IMG/VR virus record: IMGVR_UViG_3300047678_000276
Location: 1-64,000 of that record
Strand: one strand, 5' to 3'
Source: a virus
Length of the DNA: 64,000 nucleotides
The position numbers and the translations under genes are program-made. Positions 46,501 through 53,801 of the stretch are shown piece after piece. Within the stretch, counting starts at the first letter, position 1. Every line of letters begins with the position of its first letter. The notes below the pieces were generated by a model. It was not told the DNA's origin. It did not search any database and saw only the letters and a list, made by a program, of their open reading frames with translations.

Positions 46501-46785
46501 TTAAAAAATTCTTATTGTTTTTATTACTCTTTTGTCTGCACTTGCATTTATTATAAATGGTCGTTTTGAAGTCCATTCGCTAAATCCAAGTGTTGCTCTT
46601 TTAATGACCGCCCATAAAGGCACGTCCTCAACAAAAATCGTTTGTCTGTATATTGGTATCTTACCAAATAAAAGATAATCGAGATAAACAATGTTTTCAC
46701 AAAATTCTTCTTTATCCTCATATCCACGTACATAACGAAGATGAGTAACTAATTTGCCACAAAGGCGCTTTTTTAATAATATCAT
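46501..46785 (-). CDS. Hypothetical protein, 94 aa
   Basis: MILLKKRLCGKLVTHLRYVRGYEDKEEFCENIVYLDYLLFG, basic. It follows the upstream gene after two bases, cotranscribed with 46788-47030. Confidence 0.75.
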   Translation of the reverse strand: MILLKKRLCGKLVTHLRYVRGYEDKEEFCENIVYLDYLLFGKIPIYRQTIFVEDVPLWAVIKRATLGFSEWTSKRPFIINASADKRVIKTIRIF

Positions 46786-46787
46786 AA

Positions 46788-47030
46788 TTATGCTCTATAA
46801 AATCTTACATAAGTTAAATCCTTTGTGTATTCAACACGCAACTGATTTCCTGGACCACCCAAGCCCCAATACGCTCCGCCTTTATCATAAGCCGAATCTG
46901 AACTCATTGGAACTTTTCTGTCAAAGATTTTTTTGTCTGTTGGCTTTTCTGAAGGTAAGTTTGAACCTCTGCCCATTGGCGCACCGAATTTGCAGTTAAC
47001 AGGGTGAACGATTTTTGAAATTGCGTACAT
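46788..47030 (-). CDS. Hypothetical protein, 80 aa
   Basis: MYAISKIVHPVNCKFGAPMGRGSNLPSEKPTDKKIFDRKVPMSSDSAYDKGGAYWGLG, Gly/Lys-rich. It resembles a small phage protein family with conserved RKVPMSxDGAYDKGGAYWG, an unassigned recurring phrase in phage proteins. Class A promoter at 47051-47089. Confidence 0.82.
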   Translation of the reverse strand: MYAISKIVHPVNCKFGAPMGRGSNLPSEKPTDKKIFDRKVPMSSDSAYDKGGAYWGLGGPGNQLRVEYTKDLTYVRFYRA

Positions 47031-47081
47031 TTGATTTTGGTTTGTTGGTTTATATGAGAATAGAAAGAAAATGTCAGAAAC

Positions 47082-47294
47082 TTAAAGAATTAAAACTTTA
47101 TAGTTATCAACTTTTTCATGTTCAATACCAAGCTTTGTTAACCCCTCACAAATGCGAACAGAATCCATGCTCTCAATCATCCAGCCTCTACCAGCTTTTA
47201 ACCGAGCATCATCCACATCAAGCGCATTAAACGCCTTAAGCATTCGTAGCCAATTCGATTTGCCTTTTTCCTTTGGTGCTAATAATACATCCAT
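47082..47294 (-). CDS. Hypothetical protein, 70 aa
   Basis: MDVLLAPKEKGKSNWLRMLKAFNALDVDDARLKAGRGWMIE, alpha/beta. Three bases after the upstream gene's stop, so cotranscribed. Confidence 0.75.
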   Translation of the reverse strand: MDVLLAPKEKGKSNWLRMLKAFNALDVDDARLKAGRGWMIESMDSVRICEGLTKLGIEHEKVDNYKVLIL

Positions 47295-47297
47295 ATC

Positions 47298-47468
47298 TTA
47301 TTTGTTTTTCTTTTTACGTTGTTCATTTGCGTATTCCTTTAGTCTTTTCTTTTCATAGAAATCTAAAAACTCCCCTTTTCTTTCTTTTCTTAAAAGGTCT
47401 TTAATTAGGTGGAAATACATGGTCGATTCGCCACGTGTTCTGAATGATTTTAAAATACTTGCTCTCAT
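47298..47468 (-). CDS. Small basic protein, 56 aa
   Basis: MRASILKSFRTRGESTMYFHLIKDLLRKERKGEFLDFYEKKRLKEYANE, highly basic helical. Class A promoter at 47481-47515 with an AACCAACCATG leader confirms the start. Confidence 0.72.
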   Translation of the reverse strand: MRASILKSFRTRGESTMYFHLIKDLLRKERKGEFLDFYEKKRLKEYANEQRKKKNK

Positions 47469-47510
47469 GGTTGGTTGGTTTATATGAATAGAAACAAATG
47501 AAGGGAGAAC

Positions 47511-47831
47511 TTAAGATTTTCTTCTCCCTTTTTCAATAATTTTTGCAGTCAATTCCTTATCCTGATTAGGATTATAAGGGTCTGAAATTTCATAGATTGC
47601 AAGTCTGCACATCAAGGCATTTAATTGGTCATCATTTAATTCAGCAGCTCTCTGGCCCACCTCAAATAAAATGTCCCCAAATATCTGCAAAGGAATTCTT
47701 AATGCAAACCCCTCTTTTGAGTATTGTGCAATTTCTTTTAAAAGTCCAGGAGTGTTAACTCTCCACTGAAGTCCACTATCTTTTTCGACTTTGTCTTTGA
47801 ATTGTGCTTTTCGCTTAGGTTCTTTTGGCAT
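47511..47831 (-). CDS. Hypothetical protein, 106 aa
   Basis: MPKEPKRKAQFKDKVEKDSGLQWRVNTPGLLKEIAQYSKEGFALRIPLQIFGDILFEVGQRAAELNDDQLNALMCRLAIY, helical with an amphipathic middle. Such proteins occur in Bacteroidota phages. Class A promoter at 47843-47880. Confidence 0.8.
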   Translation of the reverse strand: MPKEPKRKAQFKDKVEKDSGLQWRVNTPGLLKEIAQYSKEGFALRIPLQIFGDILFEVGQRAAELNDDQLNALMCRLAIYEISDPYNPNQDKELTAKIIEKGRRKS

Positions 47832-47880
47832 GGTTGGTTGGTTTATATTAATAGAAAGGATTTAAGAGGAACTTAAAAAT

Positions 47881-48174
47881 TTACATATCCAAAAAGCTAA
47901 ATAAGCTTGGATGAATTTCTCTTGCTTGTTTTTCAGAAATGCGTTTGCACTTCTCTCTTAAATAATCATTATGAACCGACGTAGAACCAACGCCTGAGTT
48001 TCTTGTGTAAAATACTGCTCCAATGGCATCGTAATGAGCGCCATCTTTATTTATGCGCAATGTATCATCTAACACCGCAACAACGTTTCCTGAGTGATTT
48101 CCTGGATTCTTACGAGTCCCTTTATTTTTTTCAGTCTTATTTTCGTATTCTAAGAAAAATTTGATTCCGTTCAT
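47881..48174 (-). CDS. Hypothetical protein, 97 aa
   Basis: Start MNGIKFFLEYENKTEKNKG is after the class A promoter (48196-48234). An extension upstream of it is rejected. NHSGNVVAVLDDTLRINKDGAHYDAIGAVFYTRNSGVGSTSVHNDYLREKCKRI recurs in phage proteins. Confidence 0.8.
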   Translation of the reverse strand: MNGIKFFLEYENKTEKNKGTRKNPGNHSGNVVAVLDDTLRINKDGAHYDAIGAVFYTRNSGVGSTSVHNDYLREKCKRISEKQAREIHPSLFSFLDM

Positions 48175-48236
48175 GATTTCTTTGGTTGGTTGGTTATATT
48201 GGAATAGAAACAATTCAAGGGAGAACTTAAAAACTC

Positions 48237-48461
48237 CTATAAAGGAAATGCTTTAATGATTGCCTTAATTTCTTTTTTATAGCCCATCATAGCACACTTA
48301 ATAAAAAACTTACCATTCTCCTCTCTACCAAAACAAGTGCCTCCTAGTTGATTCATAATGATGTCATGAGCCTTTTGAGATACCTCAACTTGTGTATCAT
48401 ACTTCAACTTGAATGGTTGAGGGGTTATTTCGTTCATAAAATTTTGTCTTTCAATATCCAT
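48237..48461 (-). CDS. Hypothetical protein, 74 aa
   Basis: MDIERQNFMNEITPQPFKLKYDTQVEVSQKAHDIIMNQLGG, then a basic end. Class A promoter at 48476-48514. Confidence 0.76.
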   Translation of the reverse strand: MDIERQNFMNEITPQPFKLKYDTQVEVSQKAHDIIMNQLGGTCFGREENGKFFIKCAMMGYKKEIKAIIKAFPL

Positions 48462-48506
48462 GATTGGTTGGTTTTATAAATTAATAGAAAGATTATTGAT
48501 TGAAAC

Positions 48507-48863
48507 TTAATAACCCGTAACAATTATTCCTTGTCCTGATACTGATTGCTCACGTCCAAACGCATCCACAAAACGAATGAAGTTTGAACTTTGACTCAAA
48601 ATTGAGTCTGTTACAAATGTTTGGTGGTCGCCATAATTTATTACCTCGACTGTGTAAAACTTTTTGCCGTGCTTTTTTGAATTTGCATAAGTTACGCCAT
48701 TTAATGCGAACTTCGCCACAATAGCAATGATTGCTAATGCGAATACTACTTTAAACATTATTCCAAAATTATTCATAGTTTTTTTGTTTTTTTTAAACGC
48801 ATCATCAAACTCCTTATCAAAATTTTCGAATTCTTTATCGAATTTATCCCAGTCTGTGTGCAT
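48507..48863 (-). CDS. Membrane protein, 118 aa
   Basis: Acidic-basic N-terminal helix (DKFDKEFENFDKEFDDAFKKNKK), one transmembrane segment (FGIMFKVVFALAIIAIVAKFALNG, about 33-56) and a beta-rich outside part. The N-terminal part repeats a KEF(E/D)(N/D) motif. Class A promoter at 48883-48919. Confidence 0.78.
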   Translation of the reverse strand: MHTDWDKFDKEFENFDKEFDDAFKKNKKTMNNFGIMFKVVFALAIIAIVAKFALNGVTYANSKKHGKKFYTVEVINYGDHQTFVTDSILSQSSNFIRFVDAFGREQSVSGQGIIVTGY

Positions 48864-48918
48864 TTGGTTTAGTTTTGTTGGTTATATGAATAGAAACAAA
48901 TTGATTAAAACTTAAAAA

Positions 48919-49212
48919 TTATTCAGCCATTACATGAGCAAATAAAAACCCCTCTCTTTTCATTGTTCCATACAACTCACTCAATTCTTTTTTTTGCTCT
49001 AAACACTCCTTAATGATATTGTTATTGCTTGTTGCATAACTACGCTCCTCTAATTTTTTCATCATATTCTCAACATTCCATTCCAAGCAAATAAAAACCT
49101 CTCCCATCATAATAGACTTAACATCCATAAATGGTGCATTGTGTTTTACAAATTCAAATGTTGATTTTGAAACACGTACATTTATAAGTTTATATTCGCT
49201 GATTACTTTCAT
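48919..49212 (-). CDS. Hypothetical protein, 97 aa
   Basis: MKVISEYKLINVRVSKSTFEFVKHNAPFMDVKSIMMGEVFICLEWNVENM, then a coiled helical end. Class A promoter at 49225-49262. Confidence 0.77.
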   Translation of the reverse strand: MKVISEYKLINVRVSKSTFEFVKHNAPFMDVKSIMMGEVFICLEWNVENMMKKLEERSYATSNNNIIKECLEQKKELSELYGTMKREGFLFAHVMAE

Positions 49213-49268
49213 GGTTGGTTGGTTTATTGTAATAGAATCAAATCCAGTTAGAACTTAAAAAGTATTTG

Positions 49269-49310
49269 TTTTTAAGTTTGGCCCCCGAAACTTTCTATTG
49301 GTTAGCACTT
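49269..49310 (+). promoter_or_regulatory. Orphan class A element with GGTTAGC extension
   Basis: TTTTTAAGTT then TTTCTATTGGTTAGCACTTACAG, plus strand, facing the hairpin at 49332-49358. Confidence 0.6.
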
Positions 49311-49324
49311 ACAGATCCAGGATA

Positions 49325-49358
49325 AACAAAAGCGAGTCGGAACCACCCGACTCGCTAC
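49325..49358 (-). terminator. Terminator
   Basis: GCGAGTCGG-gtggtt-CCGACTCGC on the minus strand, followed by TTTTGTTT. It ends the 49387-49563 gene. Confidence 0.75.
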
Positions 49359-49386
49359 CTTTAGAAACCAAGAAACCAACTACACT

Positions 49387-49563
49387 TTATTTCCCCTTGC
49401 TCACCACTTTGTCAAGAATTTTGACGTGGTGAAAAATATGATGTTCTGACTTGCCATGCTCCGCCATGTGTTCTTCATAGTGAGTGCTTTCAGAGTCATT
49501 CATATACTCCAATACTTTTTTTAATGCTTTTATTTCTTTTGGTGTTAATGTGATTGTTTTCAT
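49387..49563 (-). CDS. Small hypothetical protein, 58 aa
   Basis: MKTITLTPKEIKALKKVLEYMNDSESTHYEEHMAEHGKSEHHIFHHVKILDKVV, His-rich middle (seven His in 27 residues). The EHGKSEHHIFHHVK phrase recurs in Bacteroidota phage proteins. Class A promoter at 49565-49598. Confidence 0.72.
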   Translation of the reverse strand: MKTITLTPKEIKALKKVLEYMNDSESTHYEEHMAEHGKSEHHIFHHVKILDKVVSKGK

Positions 49564-49592
49564 ATTGGTATAGAAAGATTATTGATTGAAAC

Positions 49593-50030
49593 TTAAAACT
49601 CATCTAACACATTTGTCATTTTAATGATATAATCAGAATGACACTCTGACACTTCAGTTATTGCCTTAATCAGAATACAATAGAACTTTTCATTATAAAA
49701 TTCCATTATGTTTTTTGGAAACTTTGAAGGCATGACATTATTAAGCATATCAGTTAATAACTTATGAGGTTTTCTATATTCGTTCAAATAATCTACTGGA
49801 CCCCAATGATAATTAATAGATATATTATATGGTTGAGTTTCATCAAAAATTATAAATACCCTTGCATCTATTGAAGAATTTTTTGGTACATAAGAAAATA
49901 CTCCATCTCCCTCTCCATACTCCATTGGATAGCCTGGATGAATGTGAGTACCCTCAAGTATATTAAGAGCATTTGAAATGTTCTTAAATAACTCTTTTGT
50001 TCTTGACTTTTCTAGTGTGGTTGTTTTCAT
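49593..50030 (-). CDS. Hypothetical protein, 145 aa
   Basis: MKTTTLEKSRTKELFKNISNALNILEGTHIHPGYPMEYGEGDGVFSYV, then aromatic-rich. No family. Class A promoter at 50032-50066. Confidence 0.78.
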   Translation of the reverse strand: MKTTTLEKSRTKELFKNISNALNILEGTHIHPGYPMEYGEGDGVFSYVPKNSSIDARVFIIFDETQPYNISINYHWGPVDYLNEYRKPHKLLTDMLNNVMPSKFPKNIMEFYNEKFYCILIKAITEVSECHSDYIIKMTNVLDEF

Positions 50031-50058
50031 GTTTGAATAGAAAGGAAATGATCGAAAC

Positions 50059-50319
50059 TTAAAAATCTTTTGCAGTTACCAATTCCAATGCCATGTACAA
50101 TCCCAATGGCACATTGATTTGCATAACATCAACCGAGTTCATCATTTGGTCTGCAATCTTAACGCTATTGAAAAACTCAAACTTCATCTCCTTAATGTAT
50201 TTCAAACCTGTTTCAGTTACACCTGTTGCTTTTTCTCCTTCATCACCAACAAGCTGACGAATTGTTAAGAAATGGCTTAACTGTTCTTTTTTATGAATGA
50301 ATATCGAAACTGTGATCAT
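50059..50319 (-). CDS. Hypothetical protein, 86 aa
   Basis: MITVSIFIHKKEQLSHFLTIRQLVGDEGEKATGVTETGLKYIKEMKFEFFN, beta then helix. Class A promoter at 50321-50356. Confidence 0.75.
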   Translation of the reverse strand: MITVSIFIHKKEQLSHFLTIRQLVGDEGEKATGVTETGLKYIKEMKFEFFNSVKIADQMMNSVDVMQINVPLGLYMALELVTAKDF

Positions 50320-50334
50320 ATGGTTATAGATAAT

Positions 50335-50613
50335 TTATTTGTTCAAACTTAAAAACTTCTCCTCATTCAATAAGTCAAACTTTCCTGTCCACCCTTTTAT
50401 CTTTGTCTCTCCCTCAGGATTACCAATGGCAATAATATCTTCGTTCTTAATGAACTCCCCAAGCGAATGATGCCCATAAAGAAAATGAACCAAAACTCTG
50501 TCCTCGTATACCTTTGTGATATTGGTAACTTGTATTTCAGTTGGCTCACCTCCGTGGTAATTAAATCCAAATGCGATAAAATCCCCTTCTTTTAAATCTG
50601 AAACTTTTTTCAT
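50335..50613 (-). CDS. Hypothetical protein with SH3-like start, 92 aa
   Basis: Start MKKVSDLKEGDFIAFGFNYHGGEPTEIQVTNITKVYEDRVLVHFLYGHHSLGEF follows the class A promoter (50628-50661). VSDLKEGDFI...VTNITKVYEDRVLVHF has the rhythm of a small beta barrel. Its stop lies in front of the next promoter. Confidence 0.77.
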   Translation of the reverse strand: MKKVSDLKEGDFIAFGFNYHGGEPTEIQVTNITKVYEDRVLVHFLYGHHSLGEFIKNEDIIAIGNPEGETKIKGWTGKFDLLNEEKFLSLNK

Positions 50614-50647
50614 TGTTGGTTGGTTTAAATGAATAGAAACAAAATGA

Positions 50648-50872
50648 TTAGAACTTAAAACTTTCAAAGTCAATTATTGTCCAATTAATTTCCCCGTTCT
50701 CCCAAGCCTCATTACCATCATTCTCAGCGTTCAGTATCTCTCTTGCTGAATCCATTAAGGCAGTCATCAAATCATCCTCAGAGGTGCTATCAGGCACTTC
50801 CACGTGATAAGGGTCAGTCCCTATGTATTCGCCGTTATGAACGAAACGTATATCTACTTTATAAACAATCAT
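50648..50872 (-). CDS. Hypothetical protein, 74 aa
   Basis: Start MIVYKVDIRFVHNGEYIGTDPYHVEVPDSTSEDDLMTA chosen because its ATG overlaps the upstream stop (TAAAATG). Strand-helix-strand. No own promoter, cotranscribed with 50874-51047. Confidence 0.75.
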   Translation of the reverse strand: MIVYKVDIRFVHNGEYIGTDPYHVEVPDSTSEDDLMTALMDSAREILNAENDGNEAWENGEINWTIIDFESFKF

Positions 50873-50873
50873 T

Positions 50874-51047
50874 TTATTTTTGTTTAATTGAGAATGGAAA
50901 CGCACCTTTGCCTTTTAAGCAACACACACGAATGAAAGACTTTGCTTTCTTGTCATCTCCACCGATGAACATTGTGTTTGTTCCGCCTGAATAGTTTGCT
51001 AAAACTCCGTAGTTGTTTGCTTGTTGAATGAATGCTAATTTTGACAT
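50874..51047 (-). CDS. Small hypothetical protein, 57 aa
   Basis: MSKLAFIQQANNYGVLANYSGGTNTMFIGGDDKKAKSFIRVCCLKGKG, beta-rich, Cys-Cys near the end. Class A promoter at 51068-51106. Confidence 0.72.
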   Translation of the reverse strand: MSKLAFIQQANNYGVLANYSGGTNTMFIGGDDKKAKSFIRVCCLKGKGAFPFSIKQK

Positions 51048-51108
51048 GGTTTATTTTTTTATGGTTTATAATTTAATAGAATGATTTTTGAGGGGAACTT
51101 AAAAAGAA

Positions 51109-51450
51109 TTATAATGAAGTTAGTTGACATTTTTCCCAATAAGTAGGTATAGACCTTTCTAATGTTTTCAAAAGTTCTTTACAAAATTTATCTCCCTTTT
51201 TTGCTTTAGACAACATAATAAAATGAGAATAGATAGCATTTCTAATAAGAGGGTTTAACTCTTTCATTTGCTCATCAGTTAAATGTTTAACATGAAAGTT
51301 CTCTATATTGTTTCTAACTGACAAAGCCAAACATTTTGCTACAAATTCTAATACGACTAATTCATCATCAGACAAAAGAGATAAATCGCTAAGCTTCTTT
51401 TTTGTTTTTGCTATATCTTTTTTAAGATTTTTTATGAAGTCTTTTGACAT
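51109..51450 (-). CDS. Helical hypothetical protein, 113 aa
   Basis: MSKDFIKNLKKDIAKTKKKLSDLSLLSDDELVVLEFVAKCLALSV, then basic helices. No family recognised. Class A promoter at 51470-51504 with AACCAACCAACC leader. Confidence 0.77.
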   Translation of the reverse strand: MSKDFIKNLKKDIAKTKKKLSDLSLLSDDELVVLEFVAKCLALSVRNNIENFHVKHLTDEQMKELNPLIRNAIYSHFIMLSKAKKGDKFCKELLKTLERSIPTYWEKCQLTSL

Positions 51451-51503
51451 GGTTGGTTGGTTGGTTTAAATGAATAGAAAGAAAAATCCAGGAACTTAAA
51501 AAA

Positions 51504-51704
51504 TTATTTCTTAACCTCAACTCCCATAGATTTATAATACTCCTCACTCGTTAATGGCTTGGCATATGCTCTATGTTTGCAGTCAGGACACTCATAAGAA
51601 CCATGAAGTCCAATTCCAGCTTGCCACTCTCCAATGGTTGCATATCTTCCGCATCTGCATCGAGCGTGTGAGCTTGGCATTAAATTGTTGTTGTGTTTAC
51701 TCAT
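51504..51704 (-). CDS. Zinc-ribbon-like protein, 66 aa
   Basis: RCRCGRYATIGEWQAGIGLHGSYECPDCKHRAYAKPL has CRCG and CPDC knuckles 20 residues apart, so a single zinc ribbon is likely. Class A promoter at 51722-51759. Confidence 0.78.
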   Translation of the reverse strand: MSKHNNNLMPSSHARCRCGRYATIGEWQAGIGLHGSYECPDCKHRAYAKPLTSEEYYKSMGVEVKK

Positions 51705-51732
51705 GGTTGGTTTGGTTTATCTATTGTAATAG

Positions 51733-51768
51733 AATAAAAAAAAGGGAAACTTAAAAAAATTTCCCTCT
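51733..51768 (-). terminator. Terminator hairpin containing the next promoter's -35 box
   Basis: GGGAAA and TTTCCC enclose CTTAAAAAAA. A-run (T-run on minus) lies before the -10 box. Confidence 0.65.
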
Positions 51769-51802
51769 CCCAGATAAACAAAAATTTATAAACCCCTCTC
51801 CC

Positions 51803-52039
51803 TCAATTCTCAAACATTGGAACCGCCACATCAATAATAACAATATCACAATGATGGTCAACCAAATCATCTTGACGATAATTCACAATATCTCCCTCCA
51901 CAAGCCCATTATCATCCAAAACACTCCCTCCAATAGCAAACTTCTCCCCAGTCATAATATCCTTTAAAATGTGAGTTAAATCACTCCAGAGAAAATTAAT
52001 CTCTCCCTTTTTGGCTCTTAATAGAATTGCTTTTTTCAT
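51803..52039 (-). CDS. Hypothetical protein, 78 aa
   Basis: MKKAILLRAKKGEINFLWSDLTHILKDIMTGEKFAIGGSVLDDNGLVEGDIVNYRQDD, alpha/beta. Class A promoter at 52052-52090. Confidence 0.76.
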   Translation of the reverse strand: MKKAILLRAKKGEINFLWSDLTHILKDIMTGEKFAIGGSVLDDNGLVEGDIVNYRQDDLVDHHCDIVIIDVAVPMFEN

Positions 52040-52142
52040 ATTGGTTGGTTTCTATTGTTATAGATAAATAACCCACCAAAACTTAAAAACTCTCCCTTTG
52101 CCATTTGCCCACCTTTTTGGATCTACACAAACTCCCACCAAA

Positions 52143-52183
52143 AGCGCTAACATATAGAAACAATAAGCCATAAACTTAAAAAC
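52143..52183 (-). promoter_or_regulatory. Orphan class A element, minus orientation
   Basis: Minus strand TTTTTAAGTTTATGG then TTTCTATATGTTAGCGCTT. It points to a short stretch without a gene before the 52039 start. Confidence 0.5.
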
Positions 52184-52218
52184 TCTCCCCAATATAAAGT
52201 TATAAACATTCTGTCAAC

Positions 52219-52250
52219 AAAAAAACCCCAAGCGATCTGCAAGGGGTTTT
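52219..52250. terminator. Bidirectional terminator
   Basis: AAAAACCCC-aagcgatctgcaa-GGGGTTTTT with A-run and T-run. A second small hairpin GGGGA/TCCCC lies at 52267-52286. Confidence 0.78.
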
Positions 52251-52293
52251 TAAAACTTAAAAAGAAAGGGGAATTTTAACTCCCCTCACTTTA

Positions 52294-52872
52294 TTAATCT
52301 TCGATGATGTAATTTGTACCTTTGAAAGTAAGTGCGATAATGTTTGTAAGTGTGATTGTTAAGCGAAAGAAATTATTTGCCTCGTCAACCAAACCACGAC
52401 CCGCTGTCTTTTTTTCAGCGAAGTAAGCAGGTGCAAACAAATTCTTTGCGATTGCATCCTCCTTAGAGATTTTTTTGCCTTCATTGTATAACCATACATT
52501 TACTTTTGCCTTTTTTTCTTGGTCGCATACCAAATACTCAACATTTGCATTTTTGTTCATAAAGGCTAAACAATTTGAGCCTTCAACAAAAGTCTTTCCA
52601 CTCATTTCCTGACTTTCAAAACCTACTTCATCCCCTTGCTTCTCTAAACGTGTATTAACACGATTTTCGTAATTAGAGCCGATTGTGATGTTTCTGAAAG
52701 TTAATTTTTGAAGTAAGCGTTTACCCTTTACTACACGACTGCCATATTCATCAGTGAACGCTACAATGTGAGCAAATGTTGTACCCTTGTGCTTTAATAA
52801 CATTTCACGTAATTCAGCAAGTGTAATTGTTTTTTGATTTTTTCTTTTACTTGTACGATTGATTTTAGCCAT
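52294..52872 (-). CDS. Hypothetical protein, 192 aa
   Basis: A basic start MAKINRTSKRKNQKTITLAELREMLLKHKGTTFAHIVAFTD, NRVNTRLEKQGDEVGFESQEMSG in the middle and KKTAGRGLVDEANNFFRLTITLTNIIALTFKGTNYIIED at the end. I recognise no family. Tandem class A (52911-52949) and class B (52973-53003) promoters with the TTATTGCAATAA palindrome precede it, as for DUF932, implying co-regulation. Confidence 0.85.
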   Translation of the reverse strand: MAKINRTSKRKNQKTITLAELREMLLKHKGTTFAHIVAFTDEYGSRVVKGKRLLQKLTFRNITIGSNYENRVNTRLEKQGDEVGFESQEMSGKTFVEGSNCLAFMNKNANVEYLVCDQEKKAKVNVWLYNEGKKISKEDAIAKNLFAPAYFAEKKTAGRGLVDEANNFFRLTITLTNIIALTFKGTNYIIED

Positions 52873-52910
52873 TTTTTCTTTTTTTTAAAGGTTTATATTG
52901 TTTGTTTATC

Positions 52911-53003
52911 TATTGTAATAGAACGTTATTTGTTTGAAACTTAAAAACTTTTTTGTTAACCTTATTGCAATAATTATACGAATTAGATACAAATAAGTTA
53001 CAA
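52911..53003 (-). promoter_or_regulatory. Tandem class A and class B promoters with palindrome
   Basis: Class A 52911-52949, palindrome TTATTGCAATAA at 52962-52973, class B TTGTAAC-16-CGTATAATT 52973-53003. Nearly the same sequence as at 8325-8413. Confidence 0.75.
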
Positions 53004-53029
53004 AGTAAATTGTTAAAATTTCAGATTGT

Positions 53030-53250
53030 CAATTAACGTGTTATCTATTGTAATAGATATAAACCCACCCAAAACTTAAAAACTTTTCTTTTTAAGTTTC
53101 ACCCAAAAACTATCTATATGTTAGCACAAAAAAATAACCACATAATGATCAGCGCCAACATATAGAAACAAAAAACAATAAACTTAAAAACTCCTTTTTT
53201 TTAAGTTCATATAAAGATTATATCTATAACAATAGAAACCAATCAAAACC
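53030..53250. promoter_or_regulatory. Strand-switch region with four class A elements
   Basis: The 383 bases between the divergent genes at 52872 and 53256 hold no gene. They contain class A elements on the minus strand (53041-53082 and 53151-53190, the latter with GTTGGCGCT), plus-strand orphan 53088-53128 (TATCTATATGTTAGC), and the plus-strand promoter 53198-53235 (TTTTAAGTT ... TCTATAAC) of the 53256 gene. Confidence 0.65.
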
Positions 53251-53255
53251 AAAAT

Positions 53256-53552
53256 ATGAAAAAAATAACCACATTAGAACAATTACAAAAGGCAGTTGAG
53301 GGAACAAAATTCGCTCAGGACATGACAACCAGCATGAGCGTAAATGGTAACCCAATGCCACACGGATATTGGAATTTAATATGCTCTATTAGAGATTGTA
53401 AGCTCTACTCAAAAGGAATTAAACCAACTCGCAGTTGGAAGATTTCAGATGTGAAATGGTATTTCAGTGTGAGTGGTAGTGCTGAGAAAATTGCTGAAAC
53501 TTTGGAGATGTATAAAAATATCTTAGTGCCAGAGAAAAAAGAAGCTGCTTAA
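53256..53552 (+). CDS. Hypothetical protein, 98 aa
   Basis: MKKITTLEQLQKAVEGTKFAQDMTTSMSVNGNPMPHGYWN then WKISDVKWYFSVSGSAEKIAETLEMYKN, strand-helix. First plus-strand protein gene. Class A promoter at 53198-53235, leader CAAAACCAAAATATG. Confidence 0.78.
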   Translation: MKKITTLEQLQKAVEGTKFAQDMTTSMSVNGNPMPHGYWNLICSIRDCKLYSKGIKPTRSWKISDVKWYFSVSGSAEKIAETLEMYKNILVPEKKEAA

Positions 53553-53561
53553 TTGCAGTTT

Positions 53562-53600
53562 CTTTTTAAGTTTCAGTTAGTTTTCTATCTATAACAATAG
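53562..53600 (+). promoter_or_regulatory. Class A promoter
   Basis: TTTTTAAGTTTCAG then TTCTATCTATAAC, followed by the ACCAACCAACATG leader of the 53613 gene. Confidence 0.7.
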
Positions 53601-53612
53601 AAACCAACCAAC

Positions 53613-53801
53613 ATGGCAAAGAATAAAAATAAAAAACTAAAAATTACAGCAGAACAAATCTATAACATAGAACGTACTGCTCGCAGACAAGCTGATATTG
53701 AAATGGGTGTCCCTTTCTTTAAACATAAAGCTCATAAGACTGCAAAAGACTACACACGAAAGCCAAAACATAAAAAATACATTGACAGAGGGGACGAATA
53801 A
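53613..53801 (+). CDS. Small basic protein, 62 aa
   Basis: MAKNKNKKLKITAEQIYNIERTARRQADIEMGVPFFKHKAHKTAKDYTRKPKHKKYIDRGDE, over a third Lys/Arg/His, suited to nucleic-acid binding. Such proteins are common in Bacteroidota phages. A terminator hairpin overlaps its stop. Confidence 0.75.
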   Translation: MAKNKNKKLKITAEQIYNIERTARRQADIEMGVPFFKHKAHKTAKDYTRKPKHKKYIDRGDE

